From Falsiroseomonas sp. (GTDB taxonomy: Bacteria; Pseudomonadota; Alphaproteobacteria; Acetobacterales; Acetobacteraceae), in contig NZ_JAUYTS010000161.1 in the NCBI RefSeq assembly GCF_030695085.1, positions 1-47,392 on the forward strand: a DNA stretch of 47,392 nt, in the 5' to 3' direction. The translations under genes were made by a program, and so were the position numbers. Below are positions 7,959-15,818 of this stretch, in pieces. The notes beneath the pieces are model-generated. The model saw nothing but the letters and a program-made list of their open reading frames with translations, searched no databases and had not been told where the DNA came from. The stretch's first letter is position 1; every line of letters begins with the position of its first letter.

Positions 7959-8365
7959 GCGTCGGCGCCGAAGAAGTCCAGCACCTGGGTGGCGATCCAC
8001 CCGCGCTTCGGATCGGTCATGATGGCCGCCGCATTCTCCGCCGAATAGGGGAAGGGCTGGCCGTTCAGGCTCACATCGGTCCAACCGACGATGCGCCGCG
8101 CCACGCGGTTCATGCTGCGCGCGCGATCCTCCTCCGGATCCGTCTCCGGCGCCTTGTATTTGCGGCCATTGGCGCGAGCCTGTTCGATGGCGCGCTGTTC
8201 CTGCAGCTGTTCCCGCGCCACCTCGTTCTGCAACGCGAGGGTGACAGGATGGCCGGGGCCGGCGATCTGCATCTGCCAGGTGGTGGGGGCGTTGGTCTGC
8301 GGGTGGCGGATCGTGAGGGTAGAGACGTCCTCCACCACGATGTCGGCGATATCGAAGCTGTCCAT
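7928..8365 (-). CDS. Tail assembly chaperone, upstream (G-like) protein
   Basis: 145 residues, starting MDSFDIADIVVEDVSTLTIR. It looks like the zero-frame product of a G/GT pair: beta-rich N-terminal domain (HPQTNAPTTWQMQIAGPGHP), then a charged helix (VAREQLQEQRAIEQARANGR) and a C-terminal region (GWTDVSLNGQPFPYSAENA ... ATQVLDFFGADAAFIKRSAKT). Chaperones of this type coat the tape measure protein during tail assembly. It lies directly downstream of the tail tube and a 72-residue gene. Assignment rests on position, size and the frameshift signal near the 3' end more than on sequence motifs. Confidence 0.8.
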   Translation of the reverse strand: MDSFDIADIVVEDVSTLTIRHPQTNAPTTWQMQIAGPGHPVTLALQNEVAREQLQEQRAIEQARANGRKYKAPETDPEEDRARSMNRVARRIVGWTDVSLNGQPFPYSAENAAAIMTDPKRGWIATQVLDFFGADAAFIKRSAKT

Positions 8366-8440
8366 GGTCTGTCCTCTGTCGGGAGGGTGGTGGGGCGGGC
8401 ACCGACATGCCCGCCCCGTTGCACGCGCGCGTGAACGCGC

Positions 8441-8461
8441 AACCCGGTGTTCGGCCGGGTT
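8441..8461 (-). terminator. GC hairpin upstream of the tail chaperone gene
   Basis: Perfect 7-bp inverted repeat AACCCGG / CCGGGTT with a 7-base loop, in the 105-base gap between the 72-residue gene and the chaperone gene. No T-run follows, so it may attenuate or stabilise mRNA rather than terminate. Confidence 0.3.
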
Positions 8462-8470
8462 CTGGTGGCC

Positions 8471-8689
8471 TCAGCCGGCCTTGGTCTCGGCGGGCTTGGC
8501 CTTGCCGATCAGCGCCACATCGGGCTGCACGGAGGCCGGCGCCGGCTGCGCTACCCGTCCGGTCTCGCTGATCGGAATGGCGCGCAGGGTGTGGTCCGGG
8601 AACTGCACCCGGTAACCGGCCGCGCGGGCGCCGAAGATCGCATCGGCCAGCGCGGCCGCGGCGGTGTTGATCCTGGTCACATGGTCCAT
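8471..8689 (-). CDS. Hypothetical small tail-region protein
   Basis: 72 residues beginning MDHVTRINTAAAALADAIFG; Ala/Pro-rich C-terminus. AGGGG lies about 8 bases upstream of the ATG. It follows the tail tube gene by 10 bases and precedes the chaperone gene, so it is probably a tail-assembly or minor tail protein. No family recognised. Confidence 0.7.
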   Translation of the reverse strand: MDHVTRINTAAAALADAIFGARAAGYRVQFPDHTLRAIPISETGRVAQPAPASVQPDVALIGKAKPAETKAG

Positions 8690-8699
8690 GGAATGCCCC

Positions 8700-9914
8700 T
8701 CAGGCGTTGCTGCGAACGAGCTTCAACATCGTCGCATCGAAGGCGCCGCCCGCCTCATCGATGCCGACCATGATCGGCAGCTCCTGGGTTCGCGGCCCAT
8801 CCGCGCCGAGGGCGGATTTGTTCGCCCCGCCAAGGGTCAGGTTGGTGATGGACAGGCTGAAGAAGTCCTTCGGCTCGGCCTCATTCTCCGCGCACAGAAC
8901 GTGCAGCGCGATCTGGTCCTCGTTCAGGAAGCTGGTCACCTGGTTCAGGTTCTTCCGCAGGCCGGTGATGGAGCCGGTGACGGTCGCCTGGTTGGTGAAG
9001 ACGTCCGGCGTGAAGCGGCTGGCGATCACCTCCGTCGGGCCGGCATTCAGGTCGTAGTTCAGGCTGAAGCCGGTCAGGTCCACCAGGTTCTCCGTGCCGA
9101 GCCGGATGGAGGCATCAACCACGGACAGCGGCAGCGTCACCGAGGCTGTCGGGGCGGTGAAGTAGGGCGCTTCCGCGTTGCCGAGCACCGTCATCTTCTG
9201 CCCGATCAGGTTGAAGGTCGCGGTGATGATGCTGTTGGGCGCCATCTCCAGGCTGAAGCCCGTCACCCGCACGCCGTCGAACCGCTCCGAGGCGTCGATG
9301 TCCAGCTCATGCTCCTCGAAGGAGAAATCCGTCTCGGCCAGGGTGGGGGACTGGATCAGCTTGCGCCGCACCGAGACCGACCAGGTGGAGACCGGGCCGG
9401 CAACGGCCGCCAGCGTCTCCGCCACCGTGATGACGGTGGCGGTCAGCCCCACCACGCGCAGATTCCTGTTCGTGTTCCCGGTCAGGCCGGTGGAGAACAC
9501 GATGACATCGCCGACGCGAAGGCCGGAGGTGATCCAGGACCCGGCGGAGGCGGTGATGGCACTGGTGGTGCAGGACAGCGTGGCAGTGGACATGCCCGCC
9601 GTCGCCTGGGTGATGGTGACCGCCGCGGACCAGCTGGCGCGGAACGCCGCCGCGAACAGATCATCGAAGCTGCCCACGCTCAGCTCCGCCTGGTAGGACC
9701 CGGCCACCGCGTGCTGCCCATGCCGGCCGCGCGTCCGCATGCCGTCCCGCCGGTTCTCGGCGGATTCGATCGCGCCCTTCGTCAGGTTCAGGCCGCCGGT
9801 GGAGGGGCGGAACACGGCGGCGCCGGCGCCGCCGGCCGCCGCATCGCCATAGGCACCGGCGGCGCGGGCCTTGTAGGCCACGACGATATTCCGCCCCGTC
9901 TGGTAGAGACCCAT
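8700..9914 (-). CDS. Major tail tube protein
   Basis: 404 residues. N-terminus MGLYQTGRNIVVAYKARAAG; then RPSTGGLNLTKGAIESAENR and RRDGMRTRGRHG, a pattern of siphophage tail tube proteins, and a long beta-rich body with Ser/Thr-rich strands (GSYQAELSVGSFDDLFAAAFRA, FSFEEHELDIDASERFDG, FNLIGQKMTVLGNA). It forms the tube around the tape measure. Position just after the tail terminator genes and before the chaperones supports this. It is longer than the typical 150-300 residues because of an inserted beta domain around 105-165 that could be surface exposed. Confidence 0.85.
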   Translation of the reverse strand: MGLYQTGRNIVVAYKARAAGAYGDAAAGGAGAAVFRPSTGGLNLTKGAIESAENRRDGMRTRGRHGQHAVAGSYQAELSVGSFDDLFAAAFRASWSAAVTITQATAGMSTATLSCTTSAITASAGSWITSGLRVGDVIVFSTGLTGNTNRNLRVVGLTATVITVAETLAAVAGPVSTWSVSVRRKLIQSPTLAETDFSFEEHELDIDASERFDGVRVTGFSLEMAPNSIITATFNLIGQKMTVLGNAEAPYFTAPTASVTLPLSVVDASIRLGTENLVDLTGFSLNYDLNAGPTEVIASRFTPDVFTNQATVTGSITGLRKNLNQVTSFLNEDQIALHVLCAENEAEPKDFFSLSITNLTLGGANKSALGADGPRTQELPIMVGIDEAGGAFDATMLKLVRSNA

Positions 9915-9964
9915 GTCACAACTCCATCATGTCTGGTGGGATGAAGCGCCGCCGCGGCCGAGGC

Positions 9965-10459
9965 TCAGGGCGTATCGCTGTAGATCGCGTAGAACGGGAT
10001 GGCCGCGGTCACCCCGAAGTAGCTGCCGTCCTCTGCCGCCGGCCGGCCGCGATTGGCGCGGATGGCCTGCATGTAGATGCCGACATAGTCCCGGCCGAGC
10101 CACCAGGCCGGATCTCCGAACTCCAGTTGCAGCGTGGTGGCGTTGACGCGCCAGACGGCATTGGACAACGCGGCGCGGGCATTGGCGTGCATGCTGCGGA
10201 TCGCGGCCGGGCCGTCCTGCCGCGGCGTCATGAAGTGCAGCATCAGCACGCCATCCAGGCGGTTCAGGCGGTTGCCCGGCTCGCCGATGTATGGGGTGTC
10301 ATCACCCCATGCGGTTTCGGCCTGGCAGAAGGGCGCGAGGCTGGACATGTCCAGCAGCGGGCCATTGTCATCGAAGCGCAGCCGATCCGGCGGCGTCGCC
10401 GTCCAGGCGGCGGTCAGGCGCGCGGCGATGATGTCGGAGACGGTGTAGGCGTCTGCCAT
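9965..10459 (-). CDS. Tail terminator-like protein
   Basis: 164 residues, MADAYTVSDIIAARLTAAWT; contains FDDNGPLLDMSSLAPFCQAE and VGIYMQAIRANRG. Proteins of this size between the HK97 gp10-like gene and the tail tube gene are usually tail terminators (gpU/gp10-type), capping the tail before head joining. Start is the ATG overlapping the upstream stop as TGATG; an in-frame ATG far upstream would overlap the neighbour entirely and is rejected. Confidence 0.7.
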   Translation of the reverse strand: MADAYTVSDIIAARLTAAWTATPPDRLRFDDNGPLLDMSSLAPFCQAETAWGDDTPYIGEPGNRLNRLDGVLMLHFMTPRQDGPAAIRSMHANARAALSNAVWRVNATTLQLEFGDPAWWLGRDYVGIYMQAIRANRGRPAAEDGSYFGVTAAIPFYAIYSDTP

Positions 10460-11106
10460 CAGCGCAGGCTCAGCACCAGGGAGGGATAGGTGATCTGCTG
10501 CCCGGCGCGGTCGCGCCGCGTGTCGCGATAGGTCTGCTTCATCACGTAGCCGCCTTCCAACTGGATGAAGCCAATGGCGATCGTGACGCTGTTGCCGAAG
10601 CGCTGCCGCACGGCCTGCCAGGCCAGTTCCATGTAGCCCGGGGCCACGTTCTGCAGGCTGAAGGGCCGGCCATCGGCGCGCTTCCCCACGGCGAGCATGC
10701 GGGAATAGGGCTGGTCGTTGGTCACCGTGACCTCCCGCGCATCGGGCGGCAGGGCCTCCGGCGTCACTTGCTTGCCCTGATAGAGCAGGAACCATGCTTT
10801 CCGGTAGTCGCCGGACTCGATGGGGGACAGGCGCCGCAGCTCATCCAGTGCGAACAGCGCGGCCTCCCTGAGCGAATCGAATTCGTAGCGGATGACGCCG
10901 AAGGGTCGGACGCTTTCCTCCGCCGCGCCCAGCCTTCCATCCACGATGCGCCGGACATTCGGGCGAGACGGCACGGTCGCCAGGTGCTGGGCGAGGCCAT
11001 CCCGCGCGATCTTCGCGTGCAGCTTCTGCAACTCCGGCGGCTGCACCTTCGCGATGGCCAGATTGATGACCCGCTCAAATGCCCGGGAGGACGGGGCGCG
11101 GGCCAT
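10459..11106 (-). CDS. Head-tail/tail completion protein, HK97 gp10-like
   Basis: 215 residues. Basic N-terminus (RAFERVINLAIAKVQPPELQ), a central FDSLREAALFALDELRRLSP and a conserved-looking ESGDYRKAWFLLYQGKQV (the SGxYRxxW pattern of gp10-like proteins), then YSRMLAVGKRADGRPFS and GYMELAWQAVRQRFGN. Acts at the neck or tail completion step. One-base overlaps with both neighbours indicate translational coupling. Confidence 0.7.
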   Translation of the reverse strand: MARAPSSRAFERVINLAIAKVQPPELQKLHAKIARDGLAQHLATVPSRPNVRRIVDGRLGAAEESVRPFGVIRYEFDSLREAALFALDELRRLSPIESGDYRKAWFLLYQGKQVTPEALPPDAREVTVTNDQPYSRMLAVGKRADGRPFSLQNVAPGYMELAWQAVRQRFGNSVTIAIGFIQLEGGYVMKQTYRDTRRDRAGQQITYPSLVLSLR

Positions 11107-11435
11107 CAGCCGCCAACCACCTGCAGCACATGCATGGCGATGGCCTCGCCCTTCCGCCGGGTCTCGCAGGCCTCCACCACCCGCGTGCGGCCATTGGCGA
11201 TCAGGCGGTCGCCCGTGCGCGGTGGGCCGGGCCAGGCGGCGGCGGAGATCTCCGTGTTGCTGATGCGGACCTCTGACGTGCCCTGCGGCAGGCCCTGCGG
11301 CAGGTCCGCCGGGGCGAAGTCGCGGATGAAGGTGCGCAGCGTGACATCGGCGAAGGTCTGGGCTTCGCCAGTGCCGATGACACGGCGCAGGACGGCGGAC
11401 TGGCCGCTTCGCGCGAGGGAGCGATCGACGGTCAT
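11106..11435 (-). CDS. Head closure/stopper-like connector protein
   Basis: 109 residues, MTVDRSLARSGQSAVLRRVI; beta-rich with TLRTFIRDF, ISNTEISAAAWPGPP, GDRLIANGRTRVVEAC. In HK97-like cassettes a gene of this size between the gp6-like adaptor and the gp10-like gene is the head closure (stopper) protein. Assignment is by position and predicted beta fold. Confidence 0.6.
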   Translation of the reverse strand: MTVDRSLARSGQSAVLRRVIGTGEAQTFADVTLRTFIRDFAPADLPQGLPQGTSEVRISNTEISAAAWPGPPRTGDRLIANGRTRVVEACETRRKGEAIAMHVLQVVGG

Positions 11436-12046
11436 ACGGCGGTCGCTCGGTACCGTTCGATCGGGTCGGTGACCGCGGACGGCAGCGCGCCCCCGCCGTT
11501 TCGCGGGTCGAAGTAGCTCACATTGTCCACGCCGTCGGTGCTCTCGCTCCGGATCGTTGCGTCACGCCCGCGCCCCTGCCACCAGGTGGATGCCAGCAGG
11601 ATGCAGGCCCGGCTCAGCGCAGAAGGCGCGGCGGCCGGAAGCGCGTAGCCGGCGGTATAGGCCACAACCACCCTACCGTGCGCCCAGGCGGAGCGTTGGT
11701 CACCATCGATGCGCCACAGCAACCCATTCGCAGGGTCAACCTCATAGGCGGCATCATCGACGGCCGCCCCATCGATGGTGACCGAAGCGATCGCGCTCAC
11801 CGGCCAGCGGGACAGCGACAGGGATTTGACGGATTGCGAAAGGCGGAACGCTTCCGAGGCACTTTCCTGGGCAAAGACGCGCTGGCAGTAATCCGCGATG
11901 GCGCCAGACGCCTCATCGATCTTCTGCTCCAGGGCGACGTCGCTGGCGGTGTCCGTGATACCCAGCTCCGACTTCAGCGCGACCAACGTGCAGAGGCGCT
12001 GTTGTGCCGCTGCGGCCGGGGTTGTGATGGTGAGGATGGACTGCAT
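11432..12046 (-). CDS. Head-tail connector (gp6-like adaptor)
   Basis: 204 residues. LVALKSELGITDTASDVALE then KIDEASGAIADYCQRVFAQE is the typical N-terminal helical pattern of phage gp6-like head-tail connector proteins, followed by a beta hairpin region (WPVSAIASVTIDG) and a C-terminal ILLASTWWQGRGRD helix. It docks on the portal and starts the neck. Overlaps the next gene by ATGA. Confidence 0.82.
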   Translation of the reverse strand: MQSILTITTPAAAAQQRLCTLVALKSELGITDTASDVALEQKIDEASGAIADYCQRVFAQESASEAFRLSQSVKSLSLSRWPVSAIASVTIDGAAVDDAAYEVDPANGLLWRIDGDQRSAWAHGRVVVAYTAGYALPAAAPSALSRACILLASTWWQGRGRDATIRSESTDGVDNVSYFDPRNGGGALPSAVTDPIERYRATAV

Positions 12047-12052
12047 TGCGCC

Positions 12053-12316
12053 CTACCGCCGGGTGCGCCGGCCGGGCTGGCTGTTCTCAGCCGGCGCTGG
12101 CGTCTCTGCCGCCGCCGGGGCGCCGCCCGCCTCCGGGGCGGAAGGACGATCGGCTTCGGCCTCCGGCGGTGCATCGGGCGGTGTCCCGATGAACCCCTCG
12201 CGCAGCAAACCCTCCGCCAACGCGGCAGGAACCTCGACATGGTGGCCGACCGCAACTGGGCGGATCCGGACGCCATCCTCGCTGAGGGAGAATATGCGGA
12301 GCGCAAGGTAGCGCAT
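12053..12316 (-). CDS. Hypothetical phage protein with Pro/Ala-rich tail
   Basis: 87 residues from the ATG at 12316 (MRYLALRIFSLSEDGVRIRP). A short beta-type domain (VAVGHHVEVPAALAEGLLREG) is followed by a disordered PPEAEADRPSAPEAGGAPAA-like tail. An upstream in-frame ATG at 12370 would overlap the preceding gene by 47 bases and is less likely. Small head or connector protein by position; function unknown. Confidence 0.65.
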   Translation of the reverse strand: MRYLALRIFSLSEDGVRIRPVAVGHHVEVPAALAEGLLREGFIGTPPDAPPEAEADRPSAPEAGGAPAAAETPAPAENSQPGRRTRR

Positions 12317-12323
12317 GGTGCGA

Positions 12324-12704
12324 TCACCCGATGATGAAGATGAAGGTGCCGATCTTGGCGTTGCCGCCATTCGTCACGGCGATGCGGATGCGGTCCGCCG
12401 CCATGCCGATCGGCGCAAGAACGGCAGCGCCGCCTGAAGCGAACAGCGCGGCTGCGCCGGCCGTAGAGTGGGTCGCCTGGCGCGGCGCGCGAGTGGCGGA
12501 GGCGTTCACATCCTGTTCGGACCAGATCGTCTCCCCGGTTGCCTCCGCGGTTAGGGCGAAATCGACCCCATCCGCGAAGCCGTTGACCTCGTCCTTCACG
12601 TAGCGGACGGCCTGGACGAAGCCGGTGATGGTCGGGCTGAAACCCACCACCGACCCATCCGCGGCGGTGGTCAGGCTGACCTGATGGCGCTCGATGTGCG
12701 CCAT
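12324..12704 (-). CDS. Hypothetical structural-region protein
   Basis: 126 residues, MAHIERHQVSLTTAADGSVV; beta-rich (FSPTITGFVQAVRYVKDEVN, MAADRIRIAVTNGGNAKIGT, FIFIIG end). It resembles small phage proteins that accompany capsid genes in alphaproteobacterial prophages, but I cannot assign a role. Confidence 0.68.
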   Translation of the reverse strand: MAHIERHQVSLTTAADGSVVGFSPTITGFVQAVRYVKDEVNGFADGVDFALTAEATGETIWSEQDVNASATRAPRQATHSTAGAAALFASGGAAVLAPIGMAADRIRIAVTNGGNAKIGTFIFIIG

Positions 12705-12707
12705 GGA

Positions 12708-13247
12708 TCAGGCCGGGACCATCGCGATGTCGCGGTAGAAAACCTCCACCACCAGGGGCGAGTTGCCGGTGGTGATCTCGCCCGTCAGCAGGTGCAGCAC
12801 CAGCGGTGCATTGGCGACCGGGGTGATGTCCGTGACGCCGGATGCCGCGGTGGCCGGCCGGGCATAGCGTGTCTGTGCGGTGGCCTGATCCAGGAAGCCG
12901 GTGGTCTCCGCCCCCGCCACCGCCGCGCCGGAAGCATCCGTGTATTTGAAGCTGAGGTCCTCGCCGGCGGCGATGCCGGCATAGGCGGTGCCGGCCGGCT
13001 TGTGCAGCACCGCGCCTTCGAAGACCAGCGCTCGGCCGGCGCCCGGTGCCGGGACGATGGTCTGCGGGGTCGCAAACAGGGCCAGGAGCTGGGTGGAGGT
13101 GACCGTGACCAGGACGCGCCGCATGATGGCGTTGGTCACGTTCTGCCCGGCGACCTTCAGTGCGCCGCCGGGGATGATGTCGATCTCCCCGCCGATGACA
13201 TCGCGGGCGCCGCCCTGCTCCCGATAGTTCTGCGTGTTGTAGCTCAC
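12708..13247 (-). CDS. Hypothetical phage structural protein
   Basis: 179 residues, MSYNTQNYREQGGARDVIGG, with GGEIDIIPGGALKVAGQNVT and a beta-rich C-terminal half (FKYTDASGAAVAGAETTG, PLVLHLLTGEITTGNSPLVV). Lies four bases from the next gene. Composition and location fit a head decoration or minor head protein, not proven. Confidence 0.68.
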   Translation of the reverse strand: MSYNTQNYREQGGARDVIGGEIDIIPGGALKVAGQNVTNAIMRRVLVTVTSTQLLALFATPQTIVPAPGAGRALVFEGAVLHKPAGTAYAGIAAGEDLSFKYTDASGAAVAGAETTGFLDQATAQTRYARPATAASGVTDITPVANAPLVLHLLTGEITTGNSPLVVEVFYRDIAMVPA

Positions 13248-13282
13248 GATGGCCTCCTTTCAGGTGGCGCGCGGCGCGCGGA

Positions 13283-13732
13283 TCAGGCGGCGACCGGGCC
13301 GGCGAGGGAGGCGGAGGCGACGACGGTGCTGCCCTGCGTCACCGGCATCGACTTCGCGTTGTACTGGATGGCCAGGATCGCATCGAAGGGCGCATTGGCC
13401 GTGACGTGGAACAGCTGCGCCTCGAGGTACCGGAAGCGCGGCTTTTCCACATCCAGGATGACCAGCTTGTCGTCATAGTCGCTGGCCCCTGCGGTGCCGC
13501 CGGCGCTGCCCGCCAACAGCGCCATGCTGCCGGACGTGTTCAGGTCGGAACCGGCCACCCGCAGCGCGACCTGGGAGGTGTCCAACACATTGCCCATGAC
13601 GGCGATGAACATGACGGCATCGAAGCTGGCCATGTCGATGATGGTGCCCTTGGTGGGTGTGGCGCTGGCCGCACCGGCGCCGTCCGTGGCGATGCGCGTG
13701 ACCTTGGCGTTCTTCAGCAGGCTGGTGAACAT
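13283..13732 (-). CDS. Probable capsid decoration protein
   Basis: 149 residues from the ATG at 13732 with GGGAG 7 bases upstream (MFTSLLKNAKVTRIATDGAG). Central ASFDAVMFIAVMGNVLDTSQ and LVILDVEKPRFRYLEAQLFH, ending ALLAIQYNAKS-like and GSTVVASASLAGP. This pattern (small, just downstream of the major capsid gene, beta-rich) is seen in HK97-fold phage decoration-type proteins. Function is inferred from position. Confidence 0.65.
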   Translation of the reverse strand: MFTSLLKNAKVTRIATDGAGAASATPTKGTIIDMASFDAVMFIAVMGNVLDTSQVALRVAGSDLNTSGSMALLAGSAGGTAGASDYDDKLVILDVEKPRFRYLEAQLFHVTANAPFDAILAIQYNAKSMPVTQGSTVVASASLAGPVAA

Positions 13733-13808
13733 GGGATGTCTCCCGAATGAGGGTGGGGGACCGGCAGCCGGCGGCTTCCGCCGCCAGCGCACGGCCAACA
13801 GCCGCAGG

Positions 13809-15080
13809 TCAGGTCGCGGCGATCGTCTGCGTGGCGTAGGCCTCGGCCAGGGTCACCTTGCCGCCGACGCGGCGACGGAAGATGAAGCGGACATTGCCGC
13901 TGGTCGCCTGTGTGTAGGGGTCGCGCAGCATCTCCATGGCGATGCGATCGACCAGCGTGTAGCCGCGGCGGAAGTCACCGAAGGCAATCGGCTTGGTGCC
14001 GGCGGCGACGGCAGGCATGTCCGGCGCCTCCACATAGCTCGCGCCGTTGATGGTGTTCGGCACGCCATTGGCCAGGCCGGGCGCCCACAGGTACTGGCCG
14101 TTTCCGTCCTTCAATTGCCGGACGGCGCCGATGGTCAGGCGGGACATCATCCACACCGCGTTGCGCGCATAGGCGGTCTTGATGCCGTAGAACAGGCGCA
14201 GAAGGCCATCGCCCGTCAGCGCCGTCGCGGCGCCGGAGGTCACGGTCGCCACGCTGGAAGGGGTCAGGATGCCCTCCAGCTCACCGACGCCGGTGCCGGA
14301 GACGAACTCCGCACCCTCCTTCACCGAGAACTGCTCCTCCGCCTCCATGCGGATCTCGGCCTCCATGTCGAAGGCGCCGTCCTCGAGCATCTGCGAGCTG
14401 ATATCGATCAGCGCATACATCTCGGGGACCGCCACCTCCTCCATGCCGTAGGTGAGCCCGCCGGTCTCGGGCCGCGGCCCCTGCTCCGAGGTGCGCCGGG
14501 CCGCGAACTGGCCGGTGCGCTTCGGGAGTTGCACGGACTTCATGGCCGTTTGGCGGATGCGGACGGCGGAGCGGAACGGCGTGGCTTCCGTCACGCCCTT
14601 GATGATCTCCCGCACGTACTCGACCGGCGCCAGGTAGCCACCGGAGGTGTCCGGGGTGATGGCCAGGGCCTTGTATTCATCCTGGACCTGCGACAGCGCC
14701 TTCCGTTCATCCTCGCCCAGATTGATGATGCCGACCGTATGGGCGCCGACGACGGCGCGCCCCCAGGCGTTGACCCGGCGCTTGAACTCGACCGGATCGG
14801 CCGCGCGGCCACCGCCGCCGCCGAGGCGGCCCATCTTGACCTCGAGCATGTCGGCCGCTTCCGCCGCCTGCCGCGCCTTCAGTTCGGCGGTCGTGAGACG
14901 CTGGTTCAGGCCCTCATAGGAGGCCAGCGTCTGCTCGATCTTGCCGAGCTTCTCGACCACCACCGGGTCCGCCGCGCCCTTCTTCTCGATCTCGGCGAGG
15001 CGCCGATCGTTCGTCTCCTTGTAGGCTTCGAAGCCGGTCAGCACCGCCTCGACGGCAGCCTTCACTTCCTGCGGTTCCAT
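13809..15080 (-). CDS. Major capsid protein, HK97 fold
   Basis: 423 residues. Residues 1-~100 form a charged coiled coil (KAAVEAVLTGFEAYKETNDR, IEKKGAADPVVVEKLGKIEQ), the typical scaffolding delta domain removed by the protease. The mature part starts near residue 110 with the HK97 pattern: ALAITPDTSGGYLAPVEYVR, VREIIKGV, FRSAVRIR, EEVAVPEMYALIDISSQMLE, FVSGTGVGELEGIL, WMMSRLTIGAVRQLKDGNGQ and C-terminal FGDFRRGYTLVDRIAMEMLR. Follows the protease by 10 bases. Confidence 0.95.
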   Translation of the reverse strand: MEPQEVKAAVEAVLTGFEAYKETNDRRLAEIEKKGAADPVVVEKLGKIEQTLASYEGLNQRLTTAELKARQAAEAADMLEVKMGRLGGGGGRAADPVEFKRRVNAWGRAVVGAHTVGIINLGEDERKALSQVQDEYKALAITPDTSGGYLAPVEYVREIIKGVTEATPFRSAVRIRQTAMKSVQLPKRTGQFAARRTSEQGPRPETGGLTYGMEEVAVPEMYALIDISSQMLEDGAFDMEAEIRMEAEEQFSVKEGAEFVSGTGVGELEGILTPSSVATVTSGAATALTGDGLLRLFYGIKTAYARNAVWMMSRLTIGAVRQLKDGNGQYLWAPGLANGVPNTINGASYVEAPDMPAVAAGTKPIAFGDFRRGYTLVDRIAMEMLRDPYTQATSGNVRFIFRRRVGGKVTLAEAYATQTIAAT

Positions 15081-15090
15081 CGTCAGATCC

Positions 15091-15816
15091 TCATGTCTTC
15101 AGGGTGGCGGCGAGGCGCTGGAGCGCGCCCACCATGTCTGCCGATGCCCCTTCATCGCGAAGGTCCGTTTCCGGCTGTTCACCTGCATCGCGCAGGTGTC
15201 GCTTCAGGATGCCAACCACCCTCACGGCAGAGGCGCCCGAAATCTTGAGCTCGCGGCGCAGCTCTTCCTCGAGCGCGCGCGGGTCGATGATGCTGGCCAT
15301 GTCGAGCCAGCGGCTCTTCATGGAGTAGATGCGGGCCAGGCTGTTCGCCGGGTCATCCACCAGGGAGACCTCCTTGAGCATGACCGCCTTCAGGTGCCGG
15401 CGTGGCTCTCCGACGCGCCCCGAGCCCATCTTGAAGCTGCGAGCCTTGAAGCCGATGGACAGGCCGCGCAAAGCGCCTTCCCGGACCATGGCGAGGTTCC
15501 ACTTGCCGCGGTCGGTATCCAGGCCCACCAGCCGGCCCTTCACGGCCAGGCCGGAGCTGTCCTCCGCCATGTGCTCCCAGATGCCGATCGGGTCAGGATC
15601 CGCATTCCCCGGCGCGCCGTGCAGCTTGTACATCGGCGGGAGGCCTGCGCCCTTCCGTTCACGCTCCAGCAGCGATGCCGTGAAGGCTCCGGGCTCGATG
15701 ACATCGCCGACCGAATCGGTGTTGCCGAATACCGAGGCGTAACCTTCAAAGGTGCCGGGCGGCTGATCGGCCACGAACTTGACCTCCCATGGCACGCCGA
15801 TGCTGCCAAATTCCAT
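15091..15816 (-). CDS. Prohead protease, HK97 family (U35)
   Basis: 241 residues. FEGYASVFGNTDSVGDVIEP and GAF lead into the catalytic His66 in MYKLHG, and Ser120 in ALRGLSIGFKA; the downstream EVSLVDDPAN supplies the usual acidic partner region. It cleaves the capsid delta domain and itself during prohead maturation. It lies between portal (2-base gap) and capsid genes, in the canonical order. Confidence 0.93.
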   Translation of the reverse strand: MEFGSIGVPWEVKFVADQPPGTFEGYASVFGNTDSVGDVIEPGAFTASLLERERKGAGLPPMYKLHGAPGNADPDPIGIWEHMAEDSSGLAVKGRLVGLDTDRGKWNLAMVREGALRGLSIGFKARSFKMGSGRVGEPRRHLKAVMLKEVSLVDDPANSLARIYSMKSRWLDMASIIDPRALEEELRRELKISGASAVRVVGILKRHLRDAGEQPETDLRDEGASADMVGALQRLAATLKT

Positions 15817-15818
15817 TG

